Source: Thermospira aquatica (GTDB lineage Bacteria; Spirochaetota; Brevinematia; Brevinematales; Thermospiraceae). From it: a stretch of 64,000 bases of DNA. Where the stretch lies: positions 1,612,001 to 1,676,000 of the forward strand of contig NZ_CP073355.1 in NCBI RefSeq assembly GCF_023525255.1, given 5' to 3'. Position 1 is the first letter of the stretch; each line of letters opens with the position of its first letter. This document shows, one piece after another, positions 25,529 through 36,359 of this stretch. The notes beneath the pieces were generated by a model. That model saw only the letters and a program-made list of their open reading frames with translations. It was not told where the DNA came from and did not search any database. The translations under genes were made by a program, and so were the position numbers.

Positions 25529-27812
25529 GTGCCATATTATAAGGGCGGTGGGCAGATGGGGGTAAACATATTTGCCTCTGGGATTTCGTCGGGAACAGGA
25601 GCCCTTGGGGGAGCTGTTCAAGGAATGATAAGTGGAATGGGGGGAGCTGTTGCAGGAGCAGTGGAAGCTGTTGCAGGGGCAGGGATACAGGGACTGGGGA
25701 ATCTTGCCGTAAGTGGGCTTAAGGTTAATGAGGGTGGGCTTGATTGGCGTATGGACAGTGTACAGCTTGCAACGTGGGGGTATCCACTATAGGAGTATGG
25801 TGCTTGCGGGTGTTAATAGTGGGTATAATCCGAGCACGGCGACGACCTGGGAAGCTGCGCAAGGGATAGGGATGAACTGGGCTATAAATTCTACTGTATC
25901 ATTCATCAACAAAGGATGGAAGATGGACGAGAGTGGAAGGTTATACTGGGGACTTACAAATGAAGGAGAGGTAACGGAAGCATGGATGGATTTAGGGATA
26001 GGAACGCTAAAGAGTGGATTAAGCTTTGTGTTTGAAGGTAACTATACAGGCTATGGAGCAAAGCAGAAGGAAAGCCTGCTTGCATATGCGCTAAGTAAAG
26101 GTATGGATATATATAAGTATAACTTATACCAGCAGGGAGTATTTGGGAAAGAATTACAGGATAAATATGCAGGACAGAATGTGTTTGACCTTGCTGGAGG
26201 GATAGACCTTACGATACTGACGAGAAATTGGAAGGAAGGAGAAAGGTCGATGAGTGGAGCGGTAGGTTTAAGGATATTATCTACTGGTATGGAATTACAC
26301 AGTGGAGCAGGAGAGTTTGGAGGGTTTGGCTGGAGTATAGATAATACAGGGAATATAAGCTGGAATATAGCGAAGACGTGGAATAACACGATGGAGGACT
26401 TTAAAACCATAGGGCAGGGAGTGAATGCTATGGTGAGTGGTGTGACTTATCTTGCTATGAGTGTAGGGAATATATTCACGCCTTCAGCACAGCGGGAGGA
26501 AAGCAAGACGCCGGAGGAGCAAAGACAGGCTGAGAAGGACATAGCGCTTCCAGGGAATGAGAAGAAGAAGAGGCTAAAGGGGACGAGGGTTGTAAAGAAG
26601 GGCGATACACTATCGAAGATAGCCGAAGAGGAGGGAATGACGGTAGAAGAATTGCTTGAGCTAAATCCACAGTTGAAGGATAGAGAAAATCTCTTACACA
26701 TAGACGAACTTATTAACCTTAGTAAGGACAATATAGAGGTGTTTGCTCAAATGGGAGGACCTACGGAGGAGGAGAGAGAGTTAAGCAAAGAGATTGGAGA
26801 GAAGTGTAAGAGGAAAAGACAACAGGCCATCGAGCAAACAAAACGGAAATTAACCCAGCTCAAATTAAATGAATTAAAAGAAAAGAATGTAAGTAAATTA
26901 AGTATCGAAAAACCTACAGAAGGGGTAACTTTGACGAATATGAGTGAAGAGCAATTTAATAAAGCTATGGATATTGTAGAAAGTGGTATTGGAAGATGGT
27001 GGTATCTTTTAACTTCTTCTGACAATAGAGAATTTAAACAAACTGTAAGGAAGCTTGGTGATATGAATGATAAAATATTAGCAATGCAACAGGTTTATGT
27101 GAATTCTGGAAAAATGAAACCAGAAGATGTAAAGACTTTACGAGGCTGGCTAAATGCGAAAGGAGCAGTCATACTTGGTGATGAGGGTCAAGGAAGCAAT
27201 TTCAAGCCGTTATCAAATAGTTTTGATACATATGATGATAAGTTTAGTGTGCTTTCCAGAACGCGAGATGGAAAGATAGTATTTGGAGAGTTTACTCGTG
27301 GTAACATGAATCCAACCAATTCTTATGTAGACAGCTCTGGTAAAAGGATGGAAACAAACAGTACTCAATACTGGGGAGAGTTAGGTGTAGGAATTTATGG
27401 GTTTGATTATGTTTTTCGAGGTGACAAGTCTTACTATGATGGTACTAAAACTGTACATGGTTATTATGCCTTACAACTTTATGATAACTATAATAGTGAT
27501 GGTGATGGGGATATAAAGACTTTAAGAGAACTTGATAACAATAATGAATATAGAAAAAGAGTTAAAGAAAACCCAAAAGACAAGATTGGTGCGGTATTGT
27601 TTCATCCAGGGGGGACAGCGTGGAACTGGAGTCACGGTTGTCAGACGATATATGCGGTAGATTACCAGTACTTTATTGATTTATTCTATGATAGAGTTCC
27701 GGGCCAATATAATTATGGGAAAGATGGTGTATATTTTAGATATGGAAAAAATATAGGAGGTAGTAAATATGAGGATAATTTTAACTTTTTTATTTATTAT
27801 CCTGGCTTATAA
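25529..27812 (+). pseudogene. Orphan toxin module 5: trunk, LysM domain and H...SxGC (L,D-transpeptidase-like) tip; one frameshift
   Basis: Two overlapping frames (25529-25792 and 25713-27812) that become one if one G is removed from the G5 run near 25772. The joined protein has a Gly/Ala-rich amphipathic segment, a long beta-rich trunk (EFGGFGWSIDNTGNISWN...), a LysM domain (VVKKGDTLSKIAEEEGMTVEELLELNP) at about nt 26590-26715, a lysine-rich linker and a tip with FHPGGTAWNWSHGCQTIY: a His followed by S-H-G-C as in YkuD or DUF5675-type folds. This suggests peptidoglycan binding and cross-link or peptide chemistry. No start signal is seen, so it is an orphan fragment. Confidence 0.55.
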
Positions 27813-28920
27813 TCGTTTGGCTTATACTTTAAGTTCAACCAACTTAGGGTATGAAGTAAAAGTAAAATATATAAGTTTTGAAAATGAAGATATACCTTTT
27901 AATCCAGATGATCCGAATTCGGAAGTTCCAGCACTCGATGAAAACCATAGACTGAGTTATATGTTTGATAATAACATCAAAACGGCTTTTGCTGTTAAGG
28001 ATACAGAATTGTACATTTATATTATTTTTGAAAAGCCAATCTTAATTGATGAGATTAGAATATTTAATGGGTGGGGGAAAAGTAAAGAATCTTTTTATCA
28101 TAATTATCGAATTAAAGAGCTAGGTGTATCCTTATTTAATCAAGATGAATATGCTAGGGCAAAGAACTATTTAGATTTTGGAATTTTATTTAATGATGAG
28201 TTTAAGTTTACTAATATATATATTACGAATATTACAAATGAAATAGTACCAAGAAGAAATTTAAGACTTATGTTTATCGAAGTCTACTCTTCTGGAGTTA
28301 TTCATAGGAAAACTTGCATTAGTGAAATCCAGTTATACTATAAGGGAAAAAGATATAAAATAGTTAACTTAGATGAGGTTGAGGATAAAATAAGATATGG
28401 TTCTCCCATAACTCAGGGACACTGGATAGGGGAGCCAATTAAATATAAAGAAAAGCCAAGGAAGAAGTGGTATGAATTCTGGAAGATAGGTAGGGATTAT
28501 ATTGTGGAGGATTCAAAATTCTTGAGAAGTATTTGGAAAATCTGGTGGGCTATTAGAGAAATTTTTCCATATTTATTAATACAACTAGCATGTTTTGTAT
28601 TTGCAATAAAAGAAAGAAAAGAGAAATTACCGGATTTTGCAAAGGCATTAAGTATTGTTAGTCCTCTACTTTCTTTTCTTTTAATAATTTCGCATAGGGT
28701 ATTCTATGATTCTTATATCGGGAATTTTCTTGTCGAGGGTTTTATAACTCTGGGTGTTTTACTGATTCAAGTTATAGTAGGAATAACTTTAATAATAATA
28801 GTAATACGAAAAAGGAGGGAGATAAGAATTTTTTCAATAATTGGTTACATAATATATGGGATTTTATTACCATTGAGTACGGTTTTATTGAGTATGGTTT
28901 TAATTGTATCAGGCTTGTAA
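27769..28920 (+). CDS. Membrane protein with NADase-type glycan-binding-like domain, paired with module 5
   Basis: 383 aa. Signal-like N-terminus, then a discoidin-like domain with the recognisable block DNNIKTAF ... IDEIRIFNGWGKSKESF...NYRIKELG, and a C-terminal region of four hydrophobic helices (about residues 265-380). Overlaps the tip gene by 44 bp with its own GGAGG Shine-Dalgarno sequence (27755-27760). Isoleucine is coded almost only by ATA and ATT, unlike the core genes, which fits transfer. Candidate immunity protein that binds wall glycan near the membrane. Confidence 0.6.
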   Translation: MRIILTFLFIILAYNRLAYTLSSTNLGYEVKVKYISFENEDIPFNPDDPNSEVPALDENHRLSYMFDNNIKTAFAVKDTELYIYIIFEKPILIDEIRIFNGWGKSKESFYHNYRIKELGVSLFNQDEYARAKNYLDFGILFNDEFKFTNIYITNITNEIVPRRNLRLMFIEVYSSGVIHRKTCISEIQLYYKGKRYKIVNLDEVEDKIRYGSPITQGHWIGEPIKYKEKPRKKWYEFWKIGRDYIVEDSKFLRSIWKIWWAIREIFPYLLIQLACFVFAIKERKEKLPDFAKALSIVSPLLSFLLIISHRVFYDSYIGNFLVEGFITLGVLLIQVIVGITLIIIVIRKRREIRIFSIIGYIIYGILLPLSTVLLSMVLIVSGL

Positions 28921-30106
28921 AAATGTAGATAATTTATTTTCTCTTATCGTTGGGGAAGAAGGGCATGGTTCAAATCTATTCACCCATCCAGCGCAGCCGT
29001 ATGGAAGCGAGACGCCAGAGCAGCAGGCACAGGCAATGATGGAGAACACAGAGGCCATAGAGAATGAGCAGAGGAAGAAGCTTGAAAAAGAACTAAACAA
29101 CATCTGGGCAGAAAATAGCAAAGCTTATGCGGGCTATGGCACTACTTCACCTACGAAGGAAGAGATAGCTGAGGATGAATGGATGAAAAATGCCTCGATG
29201 TATGCTCCAACTATGAGTGAAGTGGATAGGAGACAATTTGAAGATAGCTATGAAGTGTGGCAGTGGAATGAGGGAGTGGAGAGGCAATTAGACTTACAAA
29301 TACAAGAAGAATATGCCGAAAGGATGAGGAATGAGGGTAAGTATATAGTAACATATAGTGTTGATCTTGCTACCAATAAGGTTTATGATGGAGAGGGGAA
29401 GGTATCTCAAGATGGGGAAAATCAGTTAGCTCATTATAAACTTATGCTAGAGTCGTATGGAGATAAGTTAGAGAATGTTTTGAAGAATTCAGGAGATTAT
29501 ATTATAATAGGGGAAGAAGGGCTAGGGAGTAATTTTACGGTAGGAGGGAATGAACGTACTCCCGGTAATATGAATAAAGATCCCCTGAATGACAGGATTA
29601 CGATATTGATGAGGGATGGGGATAGGATAATAATAAAGGAGTTTAATAGAGCGAGTGTAGATTCGACGAATTATATAACAAATCATAAGAATGCGATAGG
29701 ATATGATGGTAGGAAGCATTATGCGACATTAAAGCCGGGTAAATATAGGTTAGAAACTTTTATAAGGATGAGGGATGGAAAGGAAAGAATGTTGCAAGAC
29801 ACGGGAATGAAATATCTTGCGTTTAGGATTACGGACCATACGCCTACGGTGGGGGTAAATCCAGCGCATCCGGAAAGAGGAAATCCTGGCTATGCTGAAG
29901 GGATATTAATTCATGCCAATGATACAACATCGTGGAATACGAGTGAAGGATGTCAGGTAATTTATTATAAAGATTATACTGAAATGATTAAGATGTTTGG
30001 AACACCAGTTTTAATAAAGAATCAACAGGGAAAAATAATAGGTACGGACTGGGATTTTTCAAAATCAATTGGAAGAAAAGGTTACTATTATTTAATTTCT
30101 CAATAG
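28904..30106 (+). pseudogene. Orphan toxin module 6: chimeric trunk linker plus SxGC tip
   Basis: 400 codons from a TTG without Shine-Dalgarno. It opens with LIVGEEGHGSN, a tip-type phrase, and switches at SNLF to the trunk linker (HPAQPYGSETPEQQAQAM...) shared with modules 8 and 9, so a recombination junction is visible. The tip (IIGEEGLGSNF ... EGILIHANDTTSWNTSEGCQVIYYKDY) has His and S-E-G-C in the same order as module 5. Followed after 9 bp by a glycan-binding-like gene. Confidence 0.55.
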
Positions 30107-30115
30107 GAGGTATGT

Positions 30116-30577
30116 ATGAAATATCTTGGTATTATAATGACAATTGCGGTATTATTACTTCTAGAAACTAATATGGCGTTCACTGATAACATAATAAAGA
30201 TTGACAGAGATGCAGTATGGGGAACCTCTTATTTATCAATAGACCATATATGGCATAATATCATTGATGGAAATACTAATACATGTTGGGCTGAAGGAAT
30301 AGATGGAGATGGAAGTGGGACAAATGGTTATATGAGAGTTGATTCGGACGTATTGGATGTTGTTGAAAGAATGGGTGTAGGTGAATATATTGTAATTGGT
30401 GTTTCTATGGAGGGAATTGCTATAGATAAAATCAGAATATTCAATGGCTATGGTAAGAGTGTAAGAACCTGGGAAATGAATAATAGAGTAAAAGACATTG
30501 GTATTACAATTACTTATAAGAAAGAAAATGATTACAAAGATTTCTATTGGCAGTGTATACTTAATTGTGTCTGGTAG
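30116..30577 (+). pseudogene. NADase-type glycan-binding-like protein paired with module 6, truncated by an IS256 element
   Basis: Signal peptide, then a good match to the NADase-type glycan-binding pattern: IIDGNTNTCWAEGIDGDGSG ... IDKIRIFNGYGKSVRTWEMN..RVKDIGI. AGGAGG lies five bases before the ATG. Coding sequence from 30563 on belongs to the IS256 end, so the native C-terminus is lost; the sequence on the far side of the IS (33206) is not its obvious continuation. Confidence 0.7.
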
Positions 30578-30588
30578 GAAAAAGATAA

Positions 30589-30625
30589 CCTCCTGTGATA
30601 ATATAAATAAAACTATCACAGGAGG
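30589..30625 (+). promoter_or_regulatory. Hairpin sequestering the IS256 transposase Shine-Dalgarno
   Basis: CCTCCTGTGATA (30589-30600) is a perfect 12-bp complement of TATCACAGGAGG (30614-30625), and the AGGAGG lies six bases before the transposase ATG (30632). RNA entering from outside would fold and hide the ribosome site; several IS families limit transposase translation in this way. Confidence 0.7.
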
Positions 30626-30631
30626 CCAGAT

Positions 30632-33193
30632 ATGATTGAGACGAAGAATATTTTAGAGCTATTCAAACCAATTGTCAAGGAAGCGAATTGCTTCATAATA
30701 AAAGTACTCGAAAAGGGAACGTTGCTTCAAAATAAAAAAGTACTTTAAATTTGTGTAAAATAATCCAGTTCAAAGAACTGGAGGTAAAAGGTGGAATTAG
30801 CGATGTTTGAAAGGAGACCTATTTACAGGGAAACGGCAAAACAATATCAAAAAGCCAGCAAAAAGGAGAAAAAGGAGATACTGGATTACTTTGTGAGGAT
30901 AACAGGTTTAAAAAACCGAAACTATGCCGCCAGGCTCTTGAGGCAGCACGGAAAAACCATATATGTAGGCAAAAAAAATTACCTTAAAGCCGATATAGCC
31001 AAAAAGGGCAAAAGACCTGGCAGAAAGAAAAAATTCGGCGAAGAGGAACTAAAACTTCTAAAAAAGGTCTGGGAAATTGAAAACTACATGTGTGGCAAAC
31101 GTTTAAAGCCAATTTTAAATGAAGTTTTAGATAATCTCTTAGCAAACGGACATCTCCACGGTTCTCCACAGGCCATAGAGAACTTGCGCCATATAAGTGC
31201 TTCAAGTATTGACCGACTTTTGAAACATGAGCGTAAAAAGCTTGAGATAAAAGGACGAAAAGGCACAAAACCTGGAACGCTATTAAAGCAACAAATAGCT
31301 ATACGCACGTGGGCAGAGTGGGATGAAAATTGCCCTGGGTTCATGGAGATTGATCTGGTAGCCCATGAGGGAGGAAATAGGGGAGATTTTGCTCAAACAT
31401 TAAATATGGTGGATGTTTGGAGCGGTTGGACAGAACTTGTGGCAATCAAAACAAAGCTTCAAAATGGGTAAGAGAAGCCATAGAAAAGTCAAAGGAAGAC
31501 TTCCTTTTGATTTACGGGGAATTGATTCTGATACCGCGTTGAATTTATTAATCATCCTCTGCGATTGGTGTGAGAAGAACCAGATAAAATTTACAAGGGG
31601 AGAAGCTCCTGTTCCAATGATAACTGCTACGTTGAGCAGAAAACTATTCCATAGTCCGCCAGAATGTTGGATTCTTCCGCTACGATACCGAGGAAGAAGT
31701 CTACTACTTGAACCGACTCTATGCGTATCTCAGGCTTTATGCCAACTTTTTTCAACCGGTTATGAAAATGACAGAGAAAAAGAGAATCGGAAGCAAGGTG
31801 CAAAAGAAGCATGATGATATTAAAACTCCCTACCAGCGGCTTTTAGAAAGCTCTTATGTAAGTGAGGCACAAAAGGAACGCCTAACAAGGCTTTATAAGG
31901 CTCTCGATTTGTTTCACCTAAGACAAAAAATTACGGCTTGCCAGAGAAAACTTTTCAGCCTTCAAAAGAAAAGAATGTAAAAAACAAAAATTTGGAGGAA
32001 ACTGTATGGAATTTTTGAGTACTTTTTTTTATGAGGCAATGATTCGAATTTCGAGTACTTTTTTATTTGACGCAACGGGGGAAGTATTAGAGAGTATGTT
32101 AAAAGAGGAAAGAGAGATTTACCTGGAAAACAATCCTCCCACAAAAGGCAATGGCTTTTACGAAAGGGATTTAAAGACAGCTTTTGGCGAGCTTACAGCC
32201 ATACGTGTTCCAAGAACAAGGGATAATGGATTTAAAAGTGCCCTTCTTCCCTATCGCAAACGCATCACAGAAGACTTAGATGCATTAATCAGGGCTATGT
32301 TGATATCAGGAATGTCAACAAGGAAGATAGCAGAAGTTTTAAAAGAGCTTTATGAAATAAAGATTTCTTATGCTAACATCTCAAGGATAAGCCAGGTAGG
32401 CATAGAAGAGATTCAGAAGTGGCGTAGTCGCCCCTCATGGAAGAATATGCCGTGGTATTTCTGGATGCTATGGTGTTTCCTATCAAGAGAGATAGGGTAG
32501 AAAATGAATCAATATATGTAGCTATAGGCATTACACCTGAGGGAAGACGGGAGATTTTAGGATACTACCTGCCAGGAGGCATGGAAAGTGCTTATAACTG
32601 GCGGGAAATTTTGCTGATATAAGAGAAAGAGGTGTCAAACAGATTCATTTTATTGTCTCTGATGGCTTAAGTGGTATGAAAACGTCATAACAGAGATATA
32701 TCCCCACGCAAAGTATCAGCCCTGTGTAGTCCATGTCATGAGAAACATACTGGCTAAAGTGAGAGTTCAACACAGAAATATCATTGCCACTGAAATAAAA
32801 GAGGTATTTCATGCCAAAGACAAACAGGAGGCAGAACAATTGTTTATGAAATTTACACAAAAATGGAAAAATATCTATCCCAACTTAATGAATAACCTCT
32901 TGACAATAAGAGAGAATATATTCACTTACATGGAATTACCTGAAGGAATACGAAGCATGGTGTATACAAACAATGCCCTGGAAAGACTCTTTAAAGAACT
33001 TAAAAGGAGATTAAAAACAATGGAAATGTGTCAAAGCGAGGCTTCAGCTGAGAAATATCTTTACCTGTTATTAAGATACCAAAATGAGAAGTTCTTAAAA
33101 AGAAAGTTAAAAAATTGGGAGTATTACTTTCAACTCTATCGTGAGCAACACTCATACACCAAAGAAAATATTCACAGCGAGGTTATCCTATGA
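30632..33193 (+). pseudogene. IS256-family (mutator-type) transposase, interrupted and frameshifted
   Basis: Starts MIETKNILELFKPIVKE, is split by IS copy C, and resumes VLESMLKEEREIYLENN at 32081. It then carries three frameshifts, near 32433 (C run), 32612 (T run) and 32677. The DDE residues are seen in VVFLDAMVF, HFIVSDGLSG and NNALERLFKELKRR. All three frameshifts are one-base changes, at least two of them in homopolymers. Confidence 0.85.
30684..32079 (+). mobile_element. IS copy C (same element as A, B, D, E), plus orientation, nested in IS256
   Basis: Runs CGAATTGC...GCAACGGG with a perfect 5-bp duplication GGAAG (30679-30683 and 32080-32084) inside the IS256 transposase gene. The transposase opens at ATG 30803 and is shifted near 31451 by one missing A, and again further on. 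The leader has the hairpin CCAGTTC-AAA-GAACTGG (30765-30781) followed at once by AGG, and lacks the triple 23-bp repeat of copies A, B and D, so it probably shows the ancestral leader. Confidence 0.9.
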
Positions 33194-33205
33194 CTAGACA
33201 CAATT

Positions 33206-33505
33206 TTCTTGACACAATGGTAATGATATTGTCCAGTATGGGAGCTTAGAGAAAACTTGCATTGAGATATTCTACAATAATGAGCAAATCCAAGAAATAT
33301 CCATCAGAATTGATTTAAGGGGAACATCAAAGGAAGAAATCGAAAACCTACTACGATTTATTAAATGTAACAATGCGGTTATTATAAAGGAGGATGGTAG
33401 TATTATAAAACCTAATCTGAAAATGTTATTAAGGGATTTAAAAAAATCTGATGCTTTTAAGTTTGTTAAAAATCCCAGCGAGTTTTTAAAAAGAAATATC
33501 AGATA
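33206..33505 (+). pseudogene. 3' fragment of a small soluble protein (immunity-like)
   Basis: Frame NDIVQYGSLEKTCIEIFY ... IRIDLRGTSKEEIENLLRF ... GSIIKPNLKMLLRDLKKSDAFKFVKNP ending at 33505. The pattern (short beta strands, then an acidic helical end) is like small bacterial immunity proteins, but I cannot name a family. Its 5' end was removed by the IS256 insertion. The next bases up to about 33680 contain short open pieces (for example RVKRYEEEFGEISLPARPGW) that look like more gene debris. Confidence 0.4.
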
Positions 33506-33664
33506 ATTGACCTTGGAGTTTTAGAGGCAAAAGCTTATGGAGAGAGTGAAGAGGTATGAGGAAGAGTTTGGGGAGATAAGTCTGCCAGCCCGGCCGGGTT
33601 GGAAGGATGGTGAAGGGTAGAGACTTGTTGGGGGTATCGGTGGTGGAGAGGAGGGCTCTTTCCA

Positions 33665-33745
33665 TGTTGCAGTTTTGAGGGGGATACTGCAACAAGGTAA
33701 TATCCCCCATGAGAGGCACACTGCAACAGGCTAATAGCACCTCTC
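33665..33745 (+). other. Two tandem hairpins with a shared loop sequence (element F)
   Basis: Hairpin 1: GGGGGATA / TATCCCCC (33679-33686, 33701-33708). Hairpin 2: GAGAGG / CCTCTC (33711-33716, 33740-33745). The stems differ but the loop sides agree: ACTGCAACAAGGTAATA and ACTGCAACAGGCTAATA. TGTTGCAGT at 33665-33673 is complementary to both loops. The area 33506-33802 has no intact gene. Confidence 0.45.
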
Positions 33746-33802
33746 CCCCTCCCCAAAAACCAAAAATTGTGAGAAATGCCTATTGAGAAAATTCCCAACT
33801 AG

Positions 33803-35146
33803 GTGTATAATACATCTGCAGGAACAGGAAATAAAAAACGTGCTGACTTCCGTGAATTTGGCGGGTTTGGGTTTACGATGGACAAGCAGGGGAACATAGG
33901 ATGGAATGGATTCAATACCTGGCGGAACACGATGGATAACTTTAGAGAGATAGGGGAAGGAGTAGGAAGTGTATTGAATGCGATAGGGAGTGGGATAAGC
34001 TATCTTGCAATGAATGTAAGCAATTTATTCAGTCAACCGGGGAAGCCATATAGAAGCGAGACACCAGCACAGCAAACACAGGCTATGGCGGAGAACACGC
34101 AGGCTATAGAAAATGAGCAGATGAAGAAGCTTGAGGAAGAACTAAACAACATCTGGACAAAAAATAGCGAAGCTTATGCGGGCTATGGCACTAATTCACT
34201 TACGGAAGAACAGATAGCTGAGTATGAGCGGATGAGAAATGCCGCAATGTATGCTCCAACTATGGATCGACCGGCGAGGAGACAATTTGAAGATAGCTAT
34301 GAGGTATGGCAGTGGAATAAGAGAGTGGAGAGGCAATATCGGATAGATGGGTTAAAACGAGAGAGGGAAAGTATAAGTGATGAGATAAACAATGAGTTAA
34401 ATTCAAATGTTTATGAGCGAGGTTATGGTGGGATGTTAAGTTCTTCCCAGAGATTAACAGAATTGACAAATCGATTGAATGATATAAACAACCAGATAGG
34501 GATTTTATATAAAGAGCAATTAATGGATTACAGGATAGAAGACAATTATTATGTATCTAATGTAGATGGAATTGAGATAAGGATGTCGAGGAGAAATTTT
34601 AGAGCTCCTGTAGCAGCTAATGTTAACAACTGGACTGGTAATACGCCGATTAATCGAGCGATAGAGAATCTATCCTCGAAGGCATTGCTTGTGCTTGAGG
34701 AGAATTCACAAGCGTTAAATCTGGATGCTGTAGAGGTATCGAGTTTGTGGAGGAATAGCGCTACAAGCTCTCATGGGTCGGGAAGAGGGATAGATATTGT
34801 AGCTGTAACAAGGGGTAATTTAACAGTAAGGTTTAATAATGTAAACGGTGAACCATCGGCAGCTGCAAGAGCTCTCAGAAATGAAATCTACAACGCTTTT
34901 ATAAATGACCCAAGAGTGAGTCAGACGCTGGATCCGTGGTGGTTGAAAAGTAAGATTCCAGGTAAATCTTATAACTATCCTAACACTTGGCAAGATGTGA
35001 ACAATATGTATCTATCTCCTATAGGAGTTTCTTTAATTGAATATGATAAGTCTTCATATCCACAACAGCTTCAGTGGGTAAATAATGATGGGTCGCTTAG
35101 AAATATGTTACTTTATAGGCATCACCTTCATATTACTTTATTTTAG
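33803..35146 (+). pseudogene. Orphan toxin module 8: trunk plus LAS-type zinc peptidase tip
   Basis: 447 codons from a GTG next to a TAG, without Shine-Dalgarno. The trunk (EFGGFGFTMDKQGNIGWN ... SYLAMNVSNLFSQP) parallels module 5; the linker (SETPAQQTQAMAENTQAIENE ... DSYEVWQWN) is shared with modules 6 and 9. The tip holds VEVSSLWRN, SHGSGRGID (H-x6-D) and a terminal HHLH, the zinc-ligand layout of LAS peptidases (M15/M74 type, D-Ala or endopeptidase action on peptidoglycan). Followed by an exported SH3-type protein. Confidence 0.6.
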
Positions 35147-35155
35147 TTATTAGGA

Positions 35156-36307
35156 GTGGTATATATGAGAAAAATAATTTTTACTATAAGCATTGTATGT
35201 TTTTTAGGTACGCACATTTTTTTGTTTGCTGATGATATAAAACCGTTCAACAAACTGGGGGAAGTTTTTGTAATTAACGATAATGTCCCTTTATTTGAAA
35301 AACCAGATATAAATTCAAAAGAAGTTTTGAGAATTCCCATACTCAGACGTATTAGGATTTTGAGTAACACTCAGTTTATATTTTTATCTAATAATGTGAG
35401 AAAAGAATGGATTTATATTGATACATATATTCCTATATCTGAAAATATGGTAAAAGTAAATAATAGATGGCAATATTTAACTCATAAAGGTTGGGTAGAA
35501 AGAAGACACCTTGTTGGAAAGGGAGATTTTAAAAAAGTAAGTAAAATGAATGAGATGTTTATTTTAATTGCATATTCTGAAGATGGAATTAGTTATAGAA
35601 TTTACAAAGACGGAACTTTTAGTTATAAATACGGAGATGAACCCTCATATTATGGTGGGAGTGTATATCTATGCAAGGCAAATACGAACTTTTTCTCGTT
35701 TAACCATATGGAGTTTTTTTGGTATTCAAATAATATAGTGGAAATACCTTCTCCTTTTGTTTCACGTGTAGAAGTCCTCACCAACAAATCTGACTTTCCC
35801 AAATGGGCACAGTCTGATAAACCGTTTGTATTTGAAACATACTACATTCTCACCGGCGACAATGTAAACGTGCGTTCCGAAGCTTCTACAAACTCGGCTG
35901 TACTATTCAAGCTAAAGAAGGGTGCAAGGGTAAAACTACTCGAACGGTCGGATGTTACTTTTACGATTGGAGACAGGACGGGTAATTGGGTATACATAGA
36001 CACAGGCGTTAAGGATAAGAAGGGTAATACAATAAAGGGCTGGGTGTTAGATTTATATTTAAGTCCTGAAATATATTACATTCTCACCGGCGACAATGTA
36101 AACGTGCTTGCCGAACCATCTACAAACTCAGCAGTGTTATGTAAGCTAAAGAAGGGTGCAAGGGTAAAGCTACTCGAGCGGTCGGATGTTACTTTTACGA
36201 TTGGAGACAGGACGGGTAATTGGGTATACATAGACACAGGCGTTAAGGATAAGAAGGGTAATACTATTAAAGGCTGGGTGGTGGATATATATTTGAAGGA
36301 AGAGTAA
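35156..36307 (+). CDS. Exported protein with tandem SH3b-like domains, paired with module 8
   Basis: 383 aa with a signal peptide (IIFTISIVCFLGTHIFLFA). A divergent SH3-like unit (about 35-120) is followed by a middle region and then two nearly identical 78-residue SH3b-like repeats (ILTGDNVNVRSEASTNSAVL ... and ILTGDNVNVLAEPSTNSAVL ...). The 234-bp DNA repeats differ at few sites, so the duplication is recent. SH3b domains commonly bind cell-wall peptides, which suits a protector against a peptidoglycan peptidase. Confidence 0.65.
   Translation: MVYMRKIIFTISIVCFLGTHIFLFADDIKPFNKLGEVFVINDNVPLFEKPDINSKEVLRIPILRRIRILSNTQFIFLSNNVRKEWIYIDTYIPISENMVKVNNRWQYLTHKGWVERRHLVGKGDFKKVSKMNEMFILIAYSEDGISYRIYKDGTFSYKYGDEPSYYGGSVYLCKANTNFFSFNHMEFFWYSNNIVEIPSPFVSRVEVLTNKSDFPKWAQSDKPFVFETYYILTGDNVNVRSEASTNSAVLFKLKKGARVKLLERSDVTFTIGDRTGNWVYIDTGVKDKKGNTIKGWVLDLYLSPEIYYILTGDNVNVLAEPSTNSAVLCKLKKGARVKLLERSDVTFTIGDRTGNWVYIDTGVKDKKGNTIKGWVVDIYLKEE
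35844..36304 (+). repeat. Tandem duplication, 234-bp unit
   Basis: Two copies of a 234-bp segment start at the ACATTCTCACCGG motif at 35844 and 36078, in frame (78 codons). Near-identity at DNA level indicates recent duplication within the SH3-type gene. Confidence 0.85.
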
Positions 36308-36359
36308 CCCCTGTAAGTACAACAAGGCGATAAGGCAACGAAGCATAAGAAGCCTACTT

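Larger units (their letters stand above)
30563..33205 (+). mobile_element. IS256-family insertion sequence, interrupted by IS copy C
   Basis: Inverted ends: AATTGTGTCTGGTAGG... at 30563 and its counterpart AATTGTGTCTAGTCATAGG reading inward from 33205, both continuing to ATAACCTC. No 8-9 bp target duplication is evident, and the flanks do not join into one gene, so a deletion or rearrangement followed insertion. IS copy C sits inside with a GGAAG duplication. Confidence 0.85.
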
